Assembly (NCBI RefSeq): GCF_000426465.1
Contig: NZ_AUFK01000018.1
Location: 186,001-250,000 of the forward strand
Direction of reading: 5' to 3'
DNA: 64,000 nt
DNA from: Epilithonimonas caeni DSM 17710
GTDB taxonomy: Bacteria > Bacteroidota > Bacteroidia > Flavobacteriales > Weeksellaceae
A model generated the notes under the pieces. It was given only the letters and a program-made list of their open reading frames with translations. It ran no database searches and was not told the DNA's origin. Below are positions 15,691 to 25,457 of this stretch, piece after piece (positions within the stretch are counted from its first letter, which is position 1; each line of letters begins with the position of its first letter). A program made the translations under genes and the position numbers.

Positions 15691-18240
15691 TTATTTTCTT
15701 CCTAAACGTCTTTTTATAAGCTTATAAACCTCAAACCATAATACAGAAATAGCAGCAGTTAGCAATGTCAGCCCCAATTCCTGTATGGTAAGGAAGATTA
15801 CACTAAAGAATCCTGATACCGGCTTTATATACAGAATGATAAACAATAATACAAGAACCAGTGCCGAAATTCCTGCCAATAAAAAATTACGATTTTTAAA
15901 ACTTTCAAAAATACTGTAATAGAAAGACCGGTTCACCAGGCTCAATAATATATTGGCAAATATCAAAGTACTGAATACCAAAGATCTTGTTTTGGGCTCA
16001 TCATTCCCCAACCCAACAGAATATTGGTACATCCATAGTATTCCTGCGGTTATAATCAATCCCTGAACAATACTTACCATAAGCTCTTTCCAGTTTAAGA
16101 AAGTATCTGTAAGTGCTCTCGGTGGTTTCTTCATGGCATTTTTTTCAATAGGCTCGTTTTCATACACAATGGAACAGGTAGGCCCCATTACCAGTTCAAG
16201 AAAAATAACATGAACCGGGGTAAATATGTGAGGAAATACCCATCCCAGGAATAAAGGTAAGGAAACAGTAAGTATGATGGGAATGTGAATGGAAATGATA
16301 TACTGAACGGCCTTTTTGATATTGGCATAAATTCTCCGCCCCGCAGCAATTCCTACTACCAGTTTTTCCAGATCATCATTCGTAATAACCAAAGCTGCTG
16401 CCGATTTGGCAATTTCAGTTCCTTTATTTCCCATTGCCACTCCTATGTGAGCCGCTTTCAATGCTGGACCGTCATTCACACCGTCTCCCAACATAGCGAC
16501 CACGTTACCTTGCGCTTTCAGGGCATTCACCACTTCAAGCTTTGCTTCAGGAAACATTCTTGTAAAAAGAGTTGTTTTTCCAGAAAGCTTTATTAAATCA
16601 TCTTCTGAACTTGCGGTCACTTCACTCCCATTAACGGCCGGAGCATTATTAATGATCCCGGCCTGTAATGCAATAGCTTTTGTCGTATCCGCATTGTCCC
16701 CTGTAATTACTTTTACCTTAATCCCTGCATCATAAATATGCTGAAACACCTCTTTTATTCCTTTTTTAGGAGGATCATAAAATACAGTCAATCCTAAAAA
16801 TTCAAATGTAAAATCCTGCTGCTTTTCAGGGAAATCATTTCCTTCAAAATGAGATTTGGCAACCCCAAGTACCCGATATCCCTGCTCTCCTAATTCTTTT
16901 ACAATCTTTCTGATTTTATTCTTTTCTACTTCTGAAAGCTCAGAAACATTAAGGATTGCTTCAGGAGCACCTTTTGCCGCAATAATCCTGTCTTTTTGTT
17001 CATTTTCGAAAAGGTGCGTCATCATCGGAGGTCTTCCTTCCAAAGGATATTCGTGAAATAGCTGGTAATCTTTCCTTTTATCCGAATCCTTAGTCTGCTC
17101 ATAAATCTTATGCAAAGTGATCTCCATCGGATCAAACGGAACAGGCTCACTGCTCCACATCGCATAATCAATGAGTTCATCCAGCTCTTTTGTCATAAAA
17201 TCCTCCTGTTCATAAATAGCATCGGACCTATAATCATACAAATGCTTTAACTGCATAGAATTTTCGGTAATTGTTCCTGTCTTATCTGTGCATATTACTG
17301 TAACACTTCCCAAAGTCTCCACAATACTGCTCCGTTTGATAATAATTCCTTCACGCATCAGTTTCCATGCTCCCAAAGCCATAAAGGTTGTAAAAGCGAC
17401 AGGAATTTCCTCAGGAAGTACAGACATTGCCAATGTAAGACCGCTTAATAAACTGGTAACAAAATCCTGCGTTTTGATATAGCTGAAAATGCATATTGCC
17501 AAAAATACAACCAGCCCGATAATCGCCATTCCTTTTACAAAACTCCGGATCTGAAGCTGTAAAGGAGATATTTCTTCTTTTATTCCAAGTATAGACTGTC
17601 CTATTTTTCCTACCTTAGTTTCTTTTCCTATTTGTTCTACTTCAAAAACAGCCAATCCGGAAACAGTAATTGTTCCGCTAGAAACTTTATTATCTTCCGA
17701 TTTATTGTCTTTGAAAACAGAAAAGCTTTCCCCTGTAAGCGAAGACTGATTAACGGAAAAATCATTACTGTGAACAATCTTCCCATCTGCATTAATTAAA
17801 CTTCCTTCCTCAGTAATACAAAGATCACCGACAACAATTTCAAAAGTGGGTATTTTAATGACCTTTGAATTTCTTATTACCGTACTTAAAGGCTCGTTCA
17901 GTTTTTCAAGCTCTTCCAAAGCTTTTTTACTTCGGTTATCCTGGTAGAAAGAAATTGCGGTAACTCCTATTATCGCCACCAACATGAATAATGCTTCTCC
18001 GTAGTCGCCTATAACTACATAGATAAGAGAAACACATATCAGTAAGATAAGCATCGGTTCTTTCAGAATATCAATAAGCATATCTGTCCATGTTTTCTTT
18101 TTAACAGCTTCCAGCCGGTTATATCCGTATTTTTTTCGGGAAGCTTCAACTTCCGCTTCTGTAAGACCTTTGAGATTTTCAGGGATATTATAATTCATAT
18201 GAATGGATGTAGTATTAAAATTACTGAATGTTTTTGTCAT
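15691..18240 (-). CDS. P-type cation-transporting ATPase (P2/Ca2+-like)
   Basis: 849 residues. In order: an N-terminal cation-ATPase domain (LKGLTEAEVEASRKKYGYN), the actuator motif SLTGES, PEEIPV in TM4, the phosphorylation site CTDKTGTITEN (Asp about 318), KGAPEA in the nucleotide domain, and GDGVNDGPALKAAHIGVAMG at the hinge. Ten membrane helices are apparent. The family pumps Ca2+, Mn2+ or other divalent cations at ATP cost. An ATG at 18196-18198 (MNYNIPENL) gives a more typical N-terminus and may be the real start. It is a single transcription unit. Confidence 0.93.
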   Translation of the reverse strand: MTKTFSNFNTTSIHMNYNIPENLKGLTEAEVEASRKKYGYNRLEAVKKKTWTDMLIDILKEPMLILLICVSLIYVVIGDYGEALFMLVAIIGVTAISFYQDNRSKKALEELEKLNEPLSTVIRNSKVIKIPTFEIVVGDLCITEEGSLINADGKIVHSNDFSVNQSSLTGESFSVFKDNKSEDNKVSSGTITVSGLAVFEVEQIGKETKVGKIGQSILGIKEEISPLQLQIRSFVKGMAIIGLVVFLAICIFSYIKTQDFVTSLLSGLTLAMSVLPEEIPVAFTTFMALGAWKLMREGIIIKRSSIVETLGSVTVICTDKTGTITENSMQLKHLYDYRSDAIYEQEDFMTKELDELIDYAMWSSEPVPFDPMEITLHKIYEQTKDSDKRKDYQLFHEYPLEGRPPMMTHLFENEQKDRIIAAKGAPEAILNVSELSEVEKNKIRKIVKELGEQGYRVLGVAKSHFEGNDFPEKQQDFTFEFLGLTVFYDPPKKGIKEVFQHIYDAGIKVKVITGDNADTTKAIALQAGIINNAPAVNGSEVTASSEDDLIKLSGKTTLFTRMFPEAKLEVVNALKAQGNVVAMLGDGVNDGPALKAAHIGVAMGNKGTEIAKSAAALVITNDDLEKLVVGIAAGRRIYANIKKAVQYIISIHIPIILTVSLPLFLGWVFPHIFTPVHVIFLELVMGPTCSIVYENEPIEKNAMKKPPRALTDTFLNWKELMVSIVQGLIITAGILWMYQYSVGLGNDEPKTRSLVFSTLIFANILLSLVNRSFYYSIFESFKNRNFLLAGISALVLVLLFIILYIKPVSGFFSVIFLTIQELGLTLLTAAISVLWFEVYKLIKRRLGRK

Positions 18241-18271
18241 AATAGAACAATATTCATGATTTTATTTGCTG

Positions 18272-18412
18272 TTATTCAATCTGTTCTTTAATTTCAGCTA
18301 CCCACTTTTCTATCTCTGATTTATCTGCGGAAGATAATTTTGCATTATGATGAAATCTAAAGTTGGATTTAATGGTAAATACAACAGAATGAGGACTTGC
18401 ATTTGAACAACG
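18272..18412 (-). pseudogene. Remnant of an unidentified gene's 3' end
   Basis: A 46-codon minus frame without a start ends at 18272. It reads SNASPHSVVFTIKSNF and then SSADKSEIEKWVAEIKEQIE, a compact amphipathic C-terminus that looks like real protein. A stop precedes it immediately and no ATG is in frame. I cannot name the parent family. It lies in the otherwise empty spacer 18241-18566. Confidence 0.35.
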
Positions 18413-18566
18413 TTAACAATTCCCAAATATATGGAATACTCTAAGTCTATTTCTATCCACTAGTTTTTACGATATGGTCTTCAGAATCTATTCTTTCGCC
18501 ACCCAATTTTACAGTTTCACCGGTTTATTGTATTGTTAGTTTCAATATTTTACTTTCTTTGTATCA

Positions 18567-19586
18567 ATGATTAAGAATGAGAGAAAAATACATCTTTACA
18601 GTGCCTTTTTGATCACACTAATGGTCAATTCTGCAAAACTGATGGCCCTTAACAGTGACGGGATTATTGCCCGTTACTGGCAGTTCAATATTTGGGAGTA
18701 TGGTTTTCAGTTTATCTACAATTTTATATTCTGTCTCGTCTTGTTTTATCTTAATCTTTCTGAAGGTAAATTTTTTAGTGTATTTAGAGAAAACAAACAA
18801 TATTGGAAACTCTATACATTCAATGTCTTGGCGGTTCTGGCAACTCTCATACTTGGAAGCATGATCCATTCTTTGTTTTTTGGAACTCCCCAACTTCCGG
18901 GAGGTAGGATCAGAGGATATTTTGCCCGGTTTTTTCTCAGCAGTATCATGATCGCTGTCGTTATCCGCCTTATTCTTCTGATGCGTGAAAGCAGAAATAA
19001 GGACCTTATCAACGAACAGCTCAATTCCGCTTACCTTAGGACACAACTGCAATTGCTTCAGAAACAGCTTAACCCTCATTTCCTATTCAATACCCTAAGC
19101 AGCCTTTCTGCTATAGTGAGGGAGAATCCGAATCTGGCTCAAAACTATATCCTCCATCTTTCCAAAATCTTCAGATATACACTGGTCCATTCAGGTAACA
19201 ATCTCGTAACTCTTGAGAAAGAGCTTGAGCACCTGAAATCCTATATCCAGTTGGTAAAAATGCGGCTGGAAGATGCCTTTCAGATCCAAATCAACTTCAG
19301 CGAAGATTTTTTAAACAAGCAAATCCTTCATTTATCACTGCAACCTTTGGTAGAAAATGCAGTAAAGCATAACAGAGCTACACTTTCCTATCCTTTAACC
19401 GTAGAAATTTTTGAAGAAAACGGCTGGCTCATTATCAAAAATAATCTACAGCCAGCTGTCGGTGAGGCAGAAGGCACCGGACTTGGTCTTATCAACCTGA
19501 ATGAAAGATACAAATTGCAAACCCATCATGAGATAGAGATCAATCAAACGACGAAATATTTCATCGTAAAGCTTCCATTGCTATGA
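18567..19586 (+). CDS. LytS-type sensor histidine kinase
   Basis: 339 residues. The first ~130 residues hold four hydrophobic segments (for example YNFIFCLVLFYLNL and LAVLATLILGSMIHSLFFG). A coiled linker then leads to the His_kinase domain, with the H-motif KQLNPHFLFNTLSSLSAIV (His near 170). The ATP-lid region has LSLQPLVENAVKHN and GTGLGLINLNER. This is the Bacteroidota form of LytS/YpdA. The last four bases overlap the start of the LytTR regulator (ATGA), so the pair is translationally coupled. Confidence 0.95.
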   Translation: MIKNERKIHLYSAFLITLMVNSAKLMALNSDGIIARYWQFNIWEYGFQFIYNFIFCLVLFYLNLSEGKFFSVFRENKQYWKLYTFNVLAVLATLILGSMIHSLFFGTPQLPGGRIRGYFARFFLSSIMIAVVIRLILLMRESRNKDLINEQLNSAYLRTQLQLLQKQLNPHFLFNTLSSLSAIVRENPNLAQNYILHLSKIFRYTLVHSGNNLVTLEKELEHLKSYIQLVKMRLEDAFQIQINFSEDFLNKQILHLSLQPLVENAVKHNRATLSYPLTVEIFEENGWLIIKNNLQPAVGEAEGTGLGLINLNERYKLQTHHEIEINQTTKYFIVKLPLL

Positions 19587-20362
19587 AAAAAAAATTAGAC
19601 ATTGTAATTATCGAAGATGAAGCCGCCACCGCAAGAAATCTCGAATATATCCTGAAAGAAATCAATCCGGAAATCCAAATTGTGAAAACTTTACAAAGTA
19701 TAACACAGGCAGTGGATTGGTTTGCCTTAAATGATAAAGATCATGACCTGATATTTTCAGACATCAGGCTTTCTGACGGGTTATCGTTTGAAATCTTCAG
19801 GCAGGTAAATATAACAAAACCCGTTATTTTTGTTACTGCATATAATGATTATGCTATCGAGGCTTTCCGTAACAATGGCATTGATTATGTGTTAAAACCT
19901 TTTGACACGGAAGAAATACAGCGGACTTTACTTAAATACAATACCCTTATTGCAGCTGATATCAAAATTGAACAGAGCAAATCAGAATCTCTGTTGCAGG
20001 AACTCCAGAATACTACAAAACAATTTAAAAAATCCTTTCTGATCCATTACTGCGGCAGGCTTATCCCTGTGGAAGCGGCTAAAATCAATTGGTTCCATAC
20101 CGCAAACGAAATTGTATACGCACATATGACCGACGGCAGACAATATATAGTGGAATTCACACTGGAACAACTTGAACAGGAATTGGATCCTAGCGTCTTT
20201 TTCAGGGCTAATCGCCAATTCATCATCAATAAGAACGCTGTAGAAGCCGTGGAATATTTTTTCAATGGGAGGTTACTTGTCAAAATACATCCATTACCTC
20301 AGGAACAGATCCTTGTCAGTAAAGCAAAGGCGATGCATTTTAGAAAGTGGCTGGACCAGTAA
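19583..20362 (+). CDS. LytTR-family response regulator
   Basis: 259 residues. The receiver (1-125) has IIEDEAA and phospho-acceptor Asp60 in DLIFSDIRLSDG; FVTAYNDYAIEAF and VLKPF complete the site. The LytTR DNA-binding domain spans about 155-255 (RLIPVEAAKINWFHTANEI, FFRANRQFIINKNAVEAV). It is cognate to the kinase just upstream. Possible targets are the two genes that follow (inference). Confidence 0.95.
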   Translation: MKKKLDIVIIEDEAATARNLEYILKEINPEIQIVKTLQSITQAVDWFALNDKDHDLIFSDIRLSDGLSFEIFRQVNITKPVIFVTAYNDYAIEAFRNNGIDYVLKPFDTEEIQRTLLKYNTLIAADIKIEQSKSESLLQELQNTTKQFKKSFLIHYCGRLIPVEAAKINWFHTANEIVYAHMTDGRQYIVEFTLEQLEQELDPSVFFRANRQFIINKNAVEAVEYFFNGRLLVKIHPLPQEQILVSKAKAMHFRKWLDQ

Positions 20363-20462
20363 AGAATTTCACCCTGGAATTTAGCAGGTTCATCCTTTTT
20401 TATCTTAAAGGAAATAATCGTTCTTGCTACATTTGTTTCATTAAAAATTAAAATTTTCCAAG

Positions 20463-20849
20463 ATGATTTTAAAACAAAAAAAACAATGTGTACTTTTTGT
20501 TATAGCATTTCTATGTATGACATTTGCAAATGTGACAGCACAGACAAAAAAGTTACAGGACAGTACTCCCGAACAGCGTGCTAAGATGATGACGGAGTGG
20601 ATGACAAGTAAATTAGCTTTAAATGCCAAACAAGTTGAGCAGGTCTCTGATATTAATCTTCAGTATGCCCTAAAGAATGACCCGATCTTACAAAGTAATG
20701 AGGGTAAACTCTCTAAATTCAAAAAACTAAAAGCTTTACAGAAAGAAAAATCCAATGCTCTGAGCCAAATTCTGGATCCAGGACAATACAAAAAATATGA
20801 GGAAATCAAAGATGAGATGGTGCAAAATATTAAAAACAAAAGAAAATGA
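20463..20849 (+). CDS. Periplasmic Spy/LTXXQ-like protein
   Basis: 128 residues with signal peptide ending NVTAQ. The mature part is helical and charged: DSTPEQRAKMMTEWMTSKLA, LNAKQVEQVSDINLQYA, LSQILDPGQYKKYEEIKDEM. This is the pattern of Bacteroidota Spy-like proteins (helical, TPEQRA opening, loosely chaperone-like). A perfect -7 box TACATTTG lies at 20428-20435. It overlaps the next gene by four bases (ATGA). Confidence 0.75.
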   Translation: MILKQKKQCVLFVIAFLCMTFANVTAQTKKLQDSTPEQRAKMMTEWMTSKLALNAKQVEQVSDINLQYALKNDPILQSNEGKLSKFKKLKALQKEKSNALSQILDPGQYKKYEEIKDEMVQNIKNKRK

Positions 20850-21928
20850 AAACACTATTAAACCTATGGCTGATCATTATAGTTATTACCACTTCTGCAT
20901 GCTCTCAAGGCACTAACGATACTGACGAAGCTGCTGCTCCTCTCCAGTCAAAACTTGACACCAGCCTTGATGGACCTATACAAAAGCCTGTGTCGGGATA
21001 TGGTGCAGACGGAAGCTATGAAGTGGCAGAAATTGACTTCAGTAATCCACAGTACACAGGAACACAGGTTTCAATTTTCTATCCTAAAGGGATAACTTCT
21101 CCTAGGCCTACTATATTCTTCTCGCATCCATTCGGGGGTGAGGACAAAGAATACAATATAGAACTGTATAACTTTATTGCAAAGAAAGGTTATGTGGCAG
21201 TGTTTGTTCCTTACCGCACCATCGATATCAGTGTTGATCACCGGTACCAGACACTTTGGGAAGGCTTCACGAAGGCCGCTGCAGATTATCCCAACATTAT
21301 TGACACTCTGAAAGTCGGTTTTATGGGACATTCCTTTGGTGGTGGGGCAAGTATCGATCTATCCTATAAAGCATTTAAAGAGAAAGGCTGGGGACAAAAC
21401 GGGCGTTTTATTTTCACCATGGCTCCCTGGTATTCGTTCAACTGGAACAGTCCATTAACTACGCAACAGCAATTGCAGAGTTTTCCTTCCAACACCAAAA
21501 TGATCACCCAGGTCTATGATGAGGATGATGTAAACGATCACAGGATGGCAATCGATATCTTCAAAAATATCAATATTTCTAATGCTGAAAAAGATTTTAT
21601 TTACATTAGATCATCTACTATAAATGGATACAATTATGTGACAGACCACGCAATGCCAAGTTCCCGAATAGCTTTCGATGCATTGGACTATTACGGTGTT
21701 TACCGTCTTTTGGATGCCATGATGGATTATAGTTTCAATGGAAACAGCAATGCCAAAAATGTGGCCTTAGGTAATGGTTCCGCAGCACAGGTCACCATGC
21801 CTTCCTATAACGGACAGTCGATGGCTCCGCCTGAGGTCACAGATAATCCCACTCCGAAATATCTGCAAGGTAAATATCAATTCAAATGCAGAGATAGTAC
21901 CAATCCACGAATCTCTTACTGTAATTAA
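20846..21928 (+). CDS. Alpha/beta-hydrolase lipoprotein (dienelactone-hydrolase-like)
   Basis: 360 residues. The lipobox is VITTSACSQG, so the enzyme is membrane-anchored outside the cytoplasm. Fold landmarks: TIFFSHPFGGEDKEY (oxyanion region), KKGYVAVFVPYRT, and nucleophile elbow GFMGHSFGGGAS. An acid is plausible in ITQVYDEDDVNDH and the His in TDHAMPSS. It hydrolyses an ester or amide; the substrate is unknown. It is coupled to the Spy-like gene and possibly part of an envelope-stress output of the LytS/LytTR pair (inference). Confidence 0.85.
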   Translation: MKTLLNLWLIIIVITTSACSQGTNDTDEAAAPLQSKLDTSLDGPIQKPVSGYGADGSYEVAEIDFSNPQYTGTQVSIFYPKGITSPRPTIFFSHPFGGEDKEYNIELYNFIAKKGYVAVFVPYRTIDISVDHRYQTLWEGFTKAAADYPNIIDTLKVGFMGHSFGGGASIDLSYKAFKEKGWGQNGRFIFTMAPWYSFNWNSPLTTQQQLQSFPSNTKMITQVYDEDDVNDHRMAIDIFKNINISNAEKDFIYIRSSTINGYNYVTDHAMPSSRIAFDALDYYGVYRLLDAMMDYSFNGNSNAKNVALGNGSAAQVTMPSYNGQSMAPPEVTDNPTPKYLQGKYQFKCRDSTNPRISYCN

Positions 21929-22146
21929 TAAATGAATAATAGCTTTCTTGAAGAAAATGAAGCGTAAAGAAAAATTAAAAAGAGTGAGGGAAAAACCACC
22001 TGCTCTTTAGATCTCTTTATTTGTCGAAATTTTCTGAAATCAGGTTTCATTACTCACTTTTAAAATGTAGGTCTCTGATTCAATTTTATATTCAAATTTA
22101 CTAATTTATTGAATAGAATTATTGTGGTTGTAAATAAAATGACAGA

Positions 22147-22270
22147 CACCTATATACTTGGATGTACAGTTCTTGATACTTTCGATTTTACGATCTGTAA
22201 AACAAAAAAACTTGATCAAAACACAAATAATATTGTAATTTATTATCCGGTACATCCAAGTATATAGGTG
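22147..22270. repeat. 21-bp perfect inverted repeat after hxlR
   Basis: Arms at 22147-22167 and 22250-22270 are exact reverse complements, 82 bp apart; the right arm touches the hxlR stop codon. The core CTATATACTT..ATGTAC also recurs near 54448. The flanking spacer 21929-22146 shows nothing else. It may be remnants of a transposed segment or a regulator-binding pair. Confidence 0.6.
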
Positions 22271-22271
22271 C

Positions 22272-22604
22272 CTAAATTTTCTGGATTTCAAGGTGCCTAT
22301 ATCCCCATTTTCTCATATCATTGATTATAGGGTATATACTTTCTCCATACTCTGTCAAGTAATATTCTACTCTTAAAGGGACTTCAGCAAATACTTTTCG
22401 GGTAATTATTCCATCCTTTTCCAGTTCATCCAATTGTTTTGCCAACATCCGCTCACTAATAGTTGGCAACGTTTTATTCATCTCAGAAAAACGATTACGC
22501 CCTTTTTTGATAAGCACGATGATGGTGGTTTTGCATTTACCCTTTATTACCTGTAAGAAAACATCTGATGGACACACCGTTTCAATTTTTTCTACTTCCT
22601 GCAT
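22272..22604 (-). CDS. HxlR-family transcriptional regulator
   Basis: 110 residues, a single winged-helix domain. It has CPSDVFLQVIKGKCKTTIIV near the N-terminus with the conserved redox-candidate Cys, then RNRFSEMNKTLPTISERMLA (recognition region), ELEKDGIITRK and VEYYLTEYGESI. HxlR proteins sense electrophiles or quinones through thiols. It is divergent from the quinone oxidoreductase gene with a 114-bp shared spacer, the usual regulator-target layout. Confidence 0.92.
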   Translation of the reverse strand: MQEVEKIETVCPSDVFLQVIKGKCKTTIIVLIKKGRNRFSEMNKTLPTISERMLAKQLDELEKDGIITRKVFAEVPLRVEYYLTEYGESIYPIINDMRKWGYRHLEIQKI

Positions 22605-22718
22605 ATTATTGTATATGTTTGATTGTCAGCAAAACTGCACTTTACTTCAGCATGTAAACAAAATGTAAGTTATTGTTTAATAAGCTTTTATTTCTCAAAT
22701 TTACTAAAAATAATTATT

Positions 22719-23717
22719 ATGACACGGCAGTTTAAAGCCTTAATGGTAAGAGAAGACAATGGTATTTTTAATACTAAAGTAGAACAAATTTCTATGGCTG
22801 AAATCCCTAAGAATGAAGTCTTGATAAAAGTGGCCTACTCTTCGGTAAACTATAAAGATGCTTTATCGGCTTCCGGAAATAAAGGTGTTACACGACGGTT
22901 TCCTCATATACCGGGAATAGATGCAGCAGGTCAGGTTGTTTCCTCAACCTCTGAAAACATTGCCGAAGGAGACAAGGTAATAGTTACGGGTTATGATCTG
23001 GGCATGAATACCTGGGGAGGCTTTGGTGAATATGTGAGCGTACCTGCCAACTGGGTAATCAAACTGCCTGAAAACCTTTCCCTTTTTGAGGCCATGTGCC
23101 TTGGAACTGCGGGACTTACAGCAGGTCTGTCTGTTTACAATCTCATACATTCCGGTATTGGAAAAGAACAAGGGAAAATAGTTGTAAGTGGTGCCACAGG
23201 TGGTGTGGGAAGCATCTCTATTGCAATCATGTCAAAATTGGGATATGAAGTGGTCGCGATATCAGGAAAAGAGGAAGACCATTTTATCACTCAGATATTA
23301 GGGGCCGGTTCAATTATTTCAAGAAAAGATTTTGTTGAGACCTACGATCAAAAGGCGATGTCTAAGGCGGATTTTTCAGGAGGAATAGACACGGTAGGCG
23401 GAAGCATCTTATCGGGTATTATAAAATCGCTGAAATACAATGGGGCTGTAACCACTTGCGGCAATGTGGCTTCTGCGGAAATTTCAACAAGCATTTTTCC
23501 TTTCATTTTAAGGGGAGCAAAACTTTTAGGTATAGATTCTGTTGAACAGCCTGTTGAATTTAAAAGTGAAATATGGAATTTACTGGCTAAGGAATGGAAG
23601 CCTACACATTTGAAAGATATAGTAAAGGAGATCTCTATTGAGCAACTGTCTGATGTTTTGACCACACTACTAGAAGGAAATGCCAGAGGGCGATATGTGG
23701 TAAACCATTCTCTTTAG
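22719..23717 (+). CDS. YhdH/AcuI-type MDR quinone/acrylyl-CoA reductase
   Basis: 332 residues from MTRQFKALMVREDNG; the ATG at 22719 is chosen because the 32 upstream residues are not native-looking. The medium-chain dehydrogenase fold has KVAYSSVNYKDALSASGNKG, GDKVIVTGYDLGM and the NADPH motif VSGATGGVGSISIAIM. There are no zinc ligands. The family reduces quinones or acrylyl-CoA-type electrophiles. Control by the divergent HxlR regulator is likely. Confidence 0.9.
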   Translation: MTRQFKALMVREDNGIFNTKVEQISMAEIPKNEVLIKVAYSSVNYKDALSASGNKGVTRRFPHIPGIDAAGQVVSSTSENIAEGDKVIVTGYDLGMNTWGGFGEYVSVPANWVIKLPENLSLFEAMCLGTAGLTAGLSVYNLIHSGIGKEQGKIVVSGATGGVGSISIAIMSKLGYEVVAISGKEEDHFITQILGAGSIISRKDFVETYDQKAMSKADFSGGIDTVGGSILSGIIKSLKYNGAVTTCGNVASAEISTSIFPFILRGAKLLGIDSVEQPVEFKSEIWNLLAKEWKPTHLKDIVKEISIEQLSDVLTTLLEGNARGRYVVNHSL

Positions 23718-23979
23718 ACCTATATATTATTACGCCATCACTCTCCAAACAGATCATTACAAAATGGGTATAAATTGAAGATATAAATACGACTAAATAT
23801 AAACTGAGCCATTAGCATCGGATTATCAAAATCGGATATGAGATATTTCGATTGGACATATGCTTAGCCACATCCGTAGAGATCTATATAATTACTCTTC
23901 CATAGCATGAGTATTTATGACCGTTTTTGATTGTTATTGGTTGACATTATCTTCAGCTTTTCTGTACCCATACATGAAA

Positions 23980-24018
23980 AACAAAGCCTTGCAATAGAAA
24001 TTATTGCAGGGCTTTGTT
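23980..24018 (-). terminator. Terminator after the YCII gene
   Basis: A 17-bp stem with one T-G wobble (AACAAAGCC..TGCAATA paired with TATTGCA..GGCTTTGTT) and a loop of five, followed on the minus strand by T5. It starts 5 bp beyond the YCII stop. The rest of 23718-23979 shows nothing recognisable. Confidence 0.85.
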
Positions 24019-24023
24019 AGATG

Positions 24024-24368
24024 CTAATCTCTTTTCAAAACTTCCCTTATTTCAATGTTTCCGCCCACCTGGTCAAAAATAGGATTAGCTTTTGCGATCT
24101 CTACCGCTTCATAAATAGTTTCGGCTTTTATCACAACATAACCGCTAACAAATTCTTTGTCCTCGGCGTAAACTCCGTCAGTTACCTCCTTGTTGGACTT
24201 TAAGGTTTTTGCACTTCCTTCAAATGGCAAGAGCGTGTTGCCTTTGTCCGTCAATCTGTTTTGTGAAGCAATTCCTGCCAACCAATTCATACGTTCCTGC
24301 AATTGTTCAGGTGTTGGTCTGAAATCGGAAATGCCTTTTAATCTGAAAATCAATACAAATTCTTTCAT
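24024..24368 (-). CDS. YCII-family protein
   Basis: 114 residues: MKEFVLIFRLKGISDFRPTP, NRLTDKGNTLLPFEGSAKTL, VSGYVVIKAETIYEAVEIAK, NIEIREVLKRD. The pattern is the dimeric ferredoxin-like YCII fold. Such proteins are habitually encoded next to ECF sigma factors of the SigJ type, and this one lies 71 bp after such a gene. Enzymatic role not established. Confidence 0.88.
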   Translation of the reverse strand: MKEFVLIFRLKGISDFRPTPEQLQERMNWLAGIASQNRLTDKGNTLLPFEGSAKTLKSNKEVTDGVYAEDKEFVSGYVVIKAETIYEAVEIAKANPIFDQVGGNIEIREVLKRD

Positions 24369-24439
24369 TGTCTATAAAATTTAATTGTTTTTATAAGACA
24401 ATTTCAGATCAGGCAACGTGACAGAAAGTAGAAAAAATT

Positions 24440-25276
24440 TTAAATTTTCATCAATTTATCCGGATCAACGACAGAAAAGATACTTGTGATCTTTCCGTCC
24501 GGATTTAGCTCAAATATCTGACAGTTTATCAAGGTTGTACCTCTGTAGAACAGTAATGCAGATTGATGATTGATTTCCTCGATTTTGATCTCAAGGTCTT
24601 TTTGATGATTTTCATAGACGTAGGTCATCAGTTTAATGGTGTTGTCAATTCCAGAGGTCTGTCCAGCTATGACCTGTAATTTATTTCCTGCATCTGCCAA
24701 AACCTGCACTTCATCAGATAGCATGTGTTCCAAGGTTTTTACATCGCCTTTACGGATCGCGGACACATATTTTTCCAAATATTTTCGGTCTTTTGCAGAC
24801 GAGATTGCGATTTCTGGTTTGCGTAATTTCAATTTCCTTTTGGCCCTTGTGAGAACCTGTCGTGAATTTTCCACCGAAATCTCTAATATTTCAGCGATTT
24901 CTTCGTGCCCGTAATCAAACGCTTCTCTGAGCAAAAAAACGGCTCTTTCTTTGGCATTCAGAGTATCGAGTAGAACGAACATTGAATAGTTGAGTATTTC
25001 ATCTAACTCAATTGTGCTTTCGCCCTGATTGGTAACGATTGGTTCGGGTAACACAATTTTTTGCTGCCTTTCTCTGTTGTTTTTCTTTTTAAGATTTATG
25101 GCCTGGTTGATGACCATTTTTATAAGATACGCATTGGGATTACAAACTGAACGGACCTGTTTTTCATTGAATTTTATCAGGACGTCCTGAATTACGTCTT
25201 GGCAATCGTCAATATTTCCCAAAATGTTGTAAGCATATGGAAACAGTTTTTTGCTCAATACATTTAAATCGTCCAT
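24440..25276 (-). CDS. ECF sigma factor with SnoaL-like C-terminal domain
   Basis: 278 residues. Region 2 includes YAYNILGNIDDCQDVIQDVL and region 4 the HTH DYGHEEIAEILEISVENSRQ. From about residue 170 a SnoaL-like domain (YVSAIRKGDVKTLEHMLSDE) is fused, as in SigJ/ECF41-type factors whose activity is set by that extension instead of an anti-sigma. The companion is the YCII gene downstream. Confidence 0.93.
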   Translation of the reverse strand: MDDLNVLSKKLFPYAYNILGNIDDCQDVIQDVLIKFNEKQVRSVCNPNAYLIKMVINQAINLKKKNNRERQQKIVLPEPIVTNQGESTIELDEILNYSMFVLLDTLNAKERAVFLLREAFDYGHEEIAEILEISVENSRQVLTRAKRKLKLRKPEIAISSAKDRKYLEKYVSAIRKGDVKTLEHMLSDEVQVLADAGNKLQVIAGQTSGIDNTIKLMTYVYENHQKDLEIKIEEINHQSALLFYRGTTLINCQIFELNPDGKITSIFSVVDPDKLMKI

Positions 25277-25457
25277 TTTTTGATTTTAGAGTTAGACAAT
25301 TTCAAAGGTAATAACGTGACAGATTTTGAGGTAAATCTATAGAAATCTTTGCCAAATCAGGAATTAAGAACAGTTAAGCAGAACCCAACTATCAAATATA
25401 GCAGACAATCTGATTGATACCATATATCCTTTTCTCATTAACACAACCGTTTAATTC

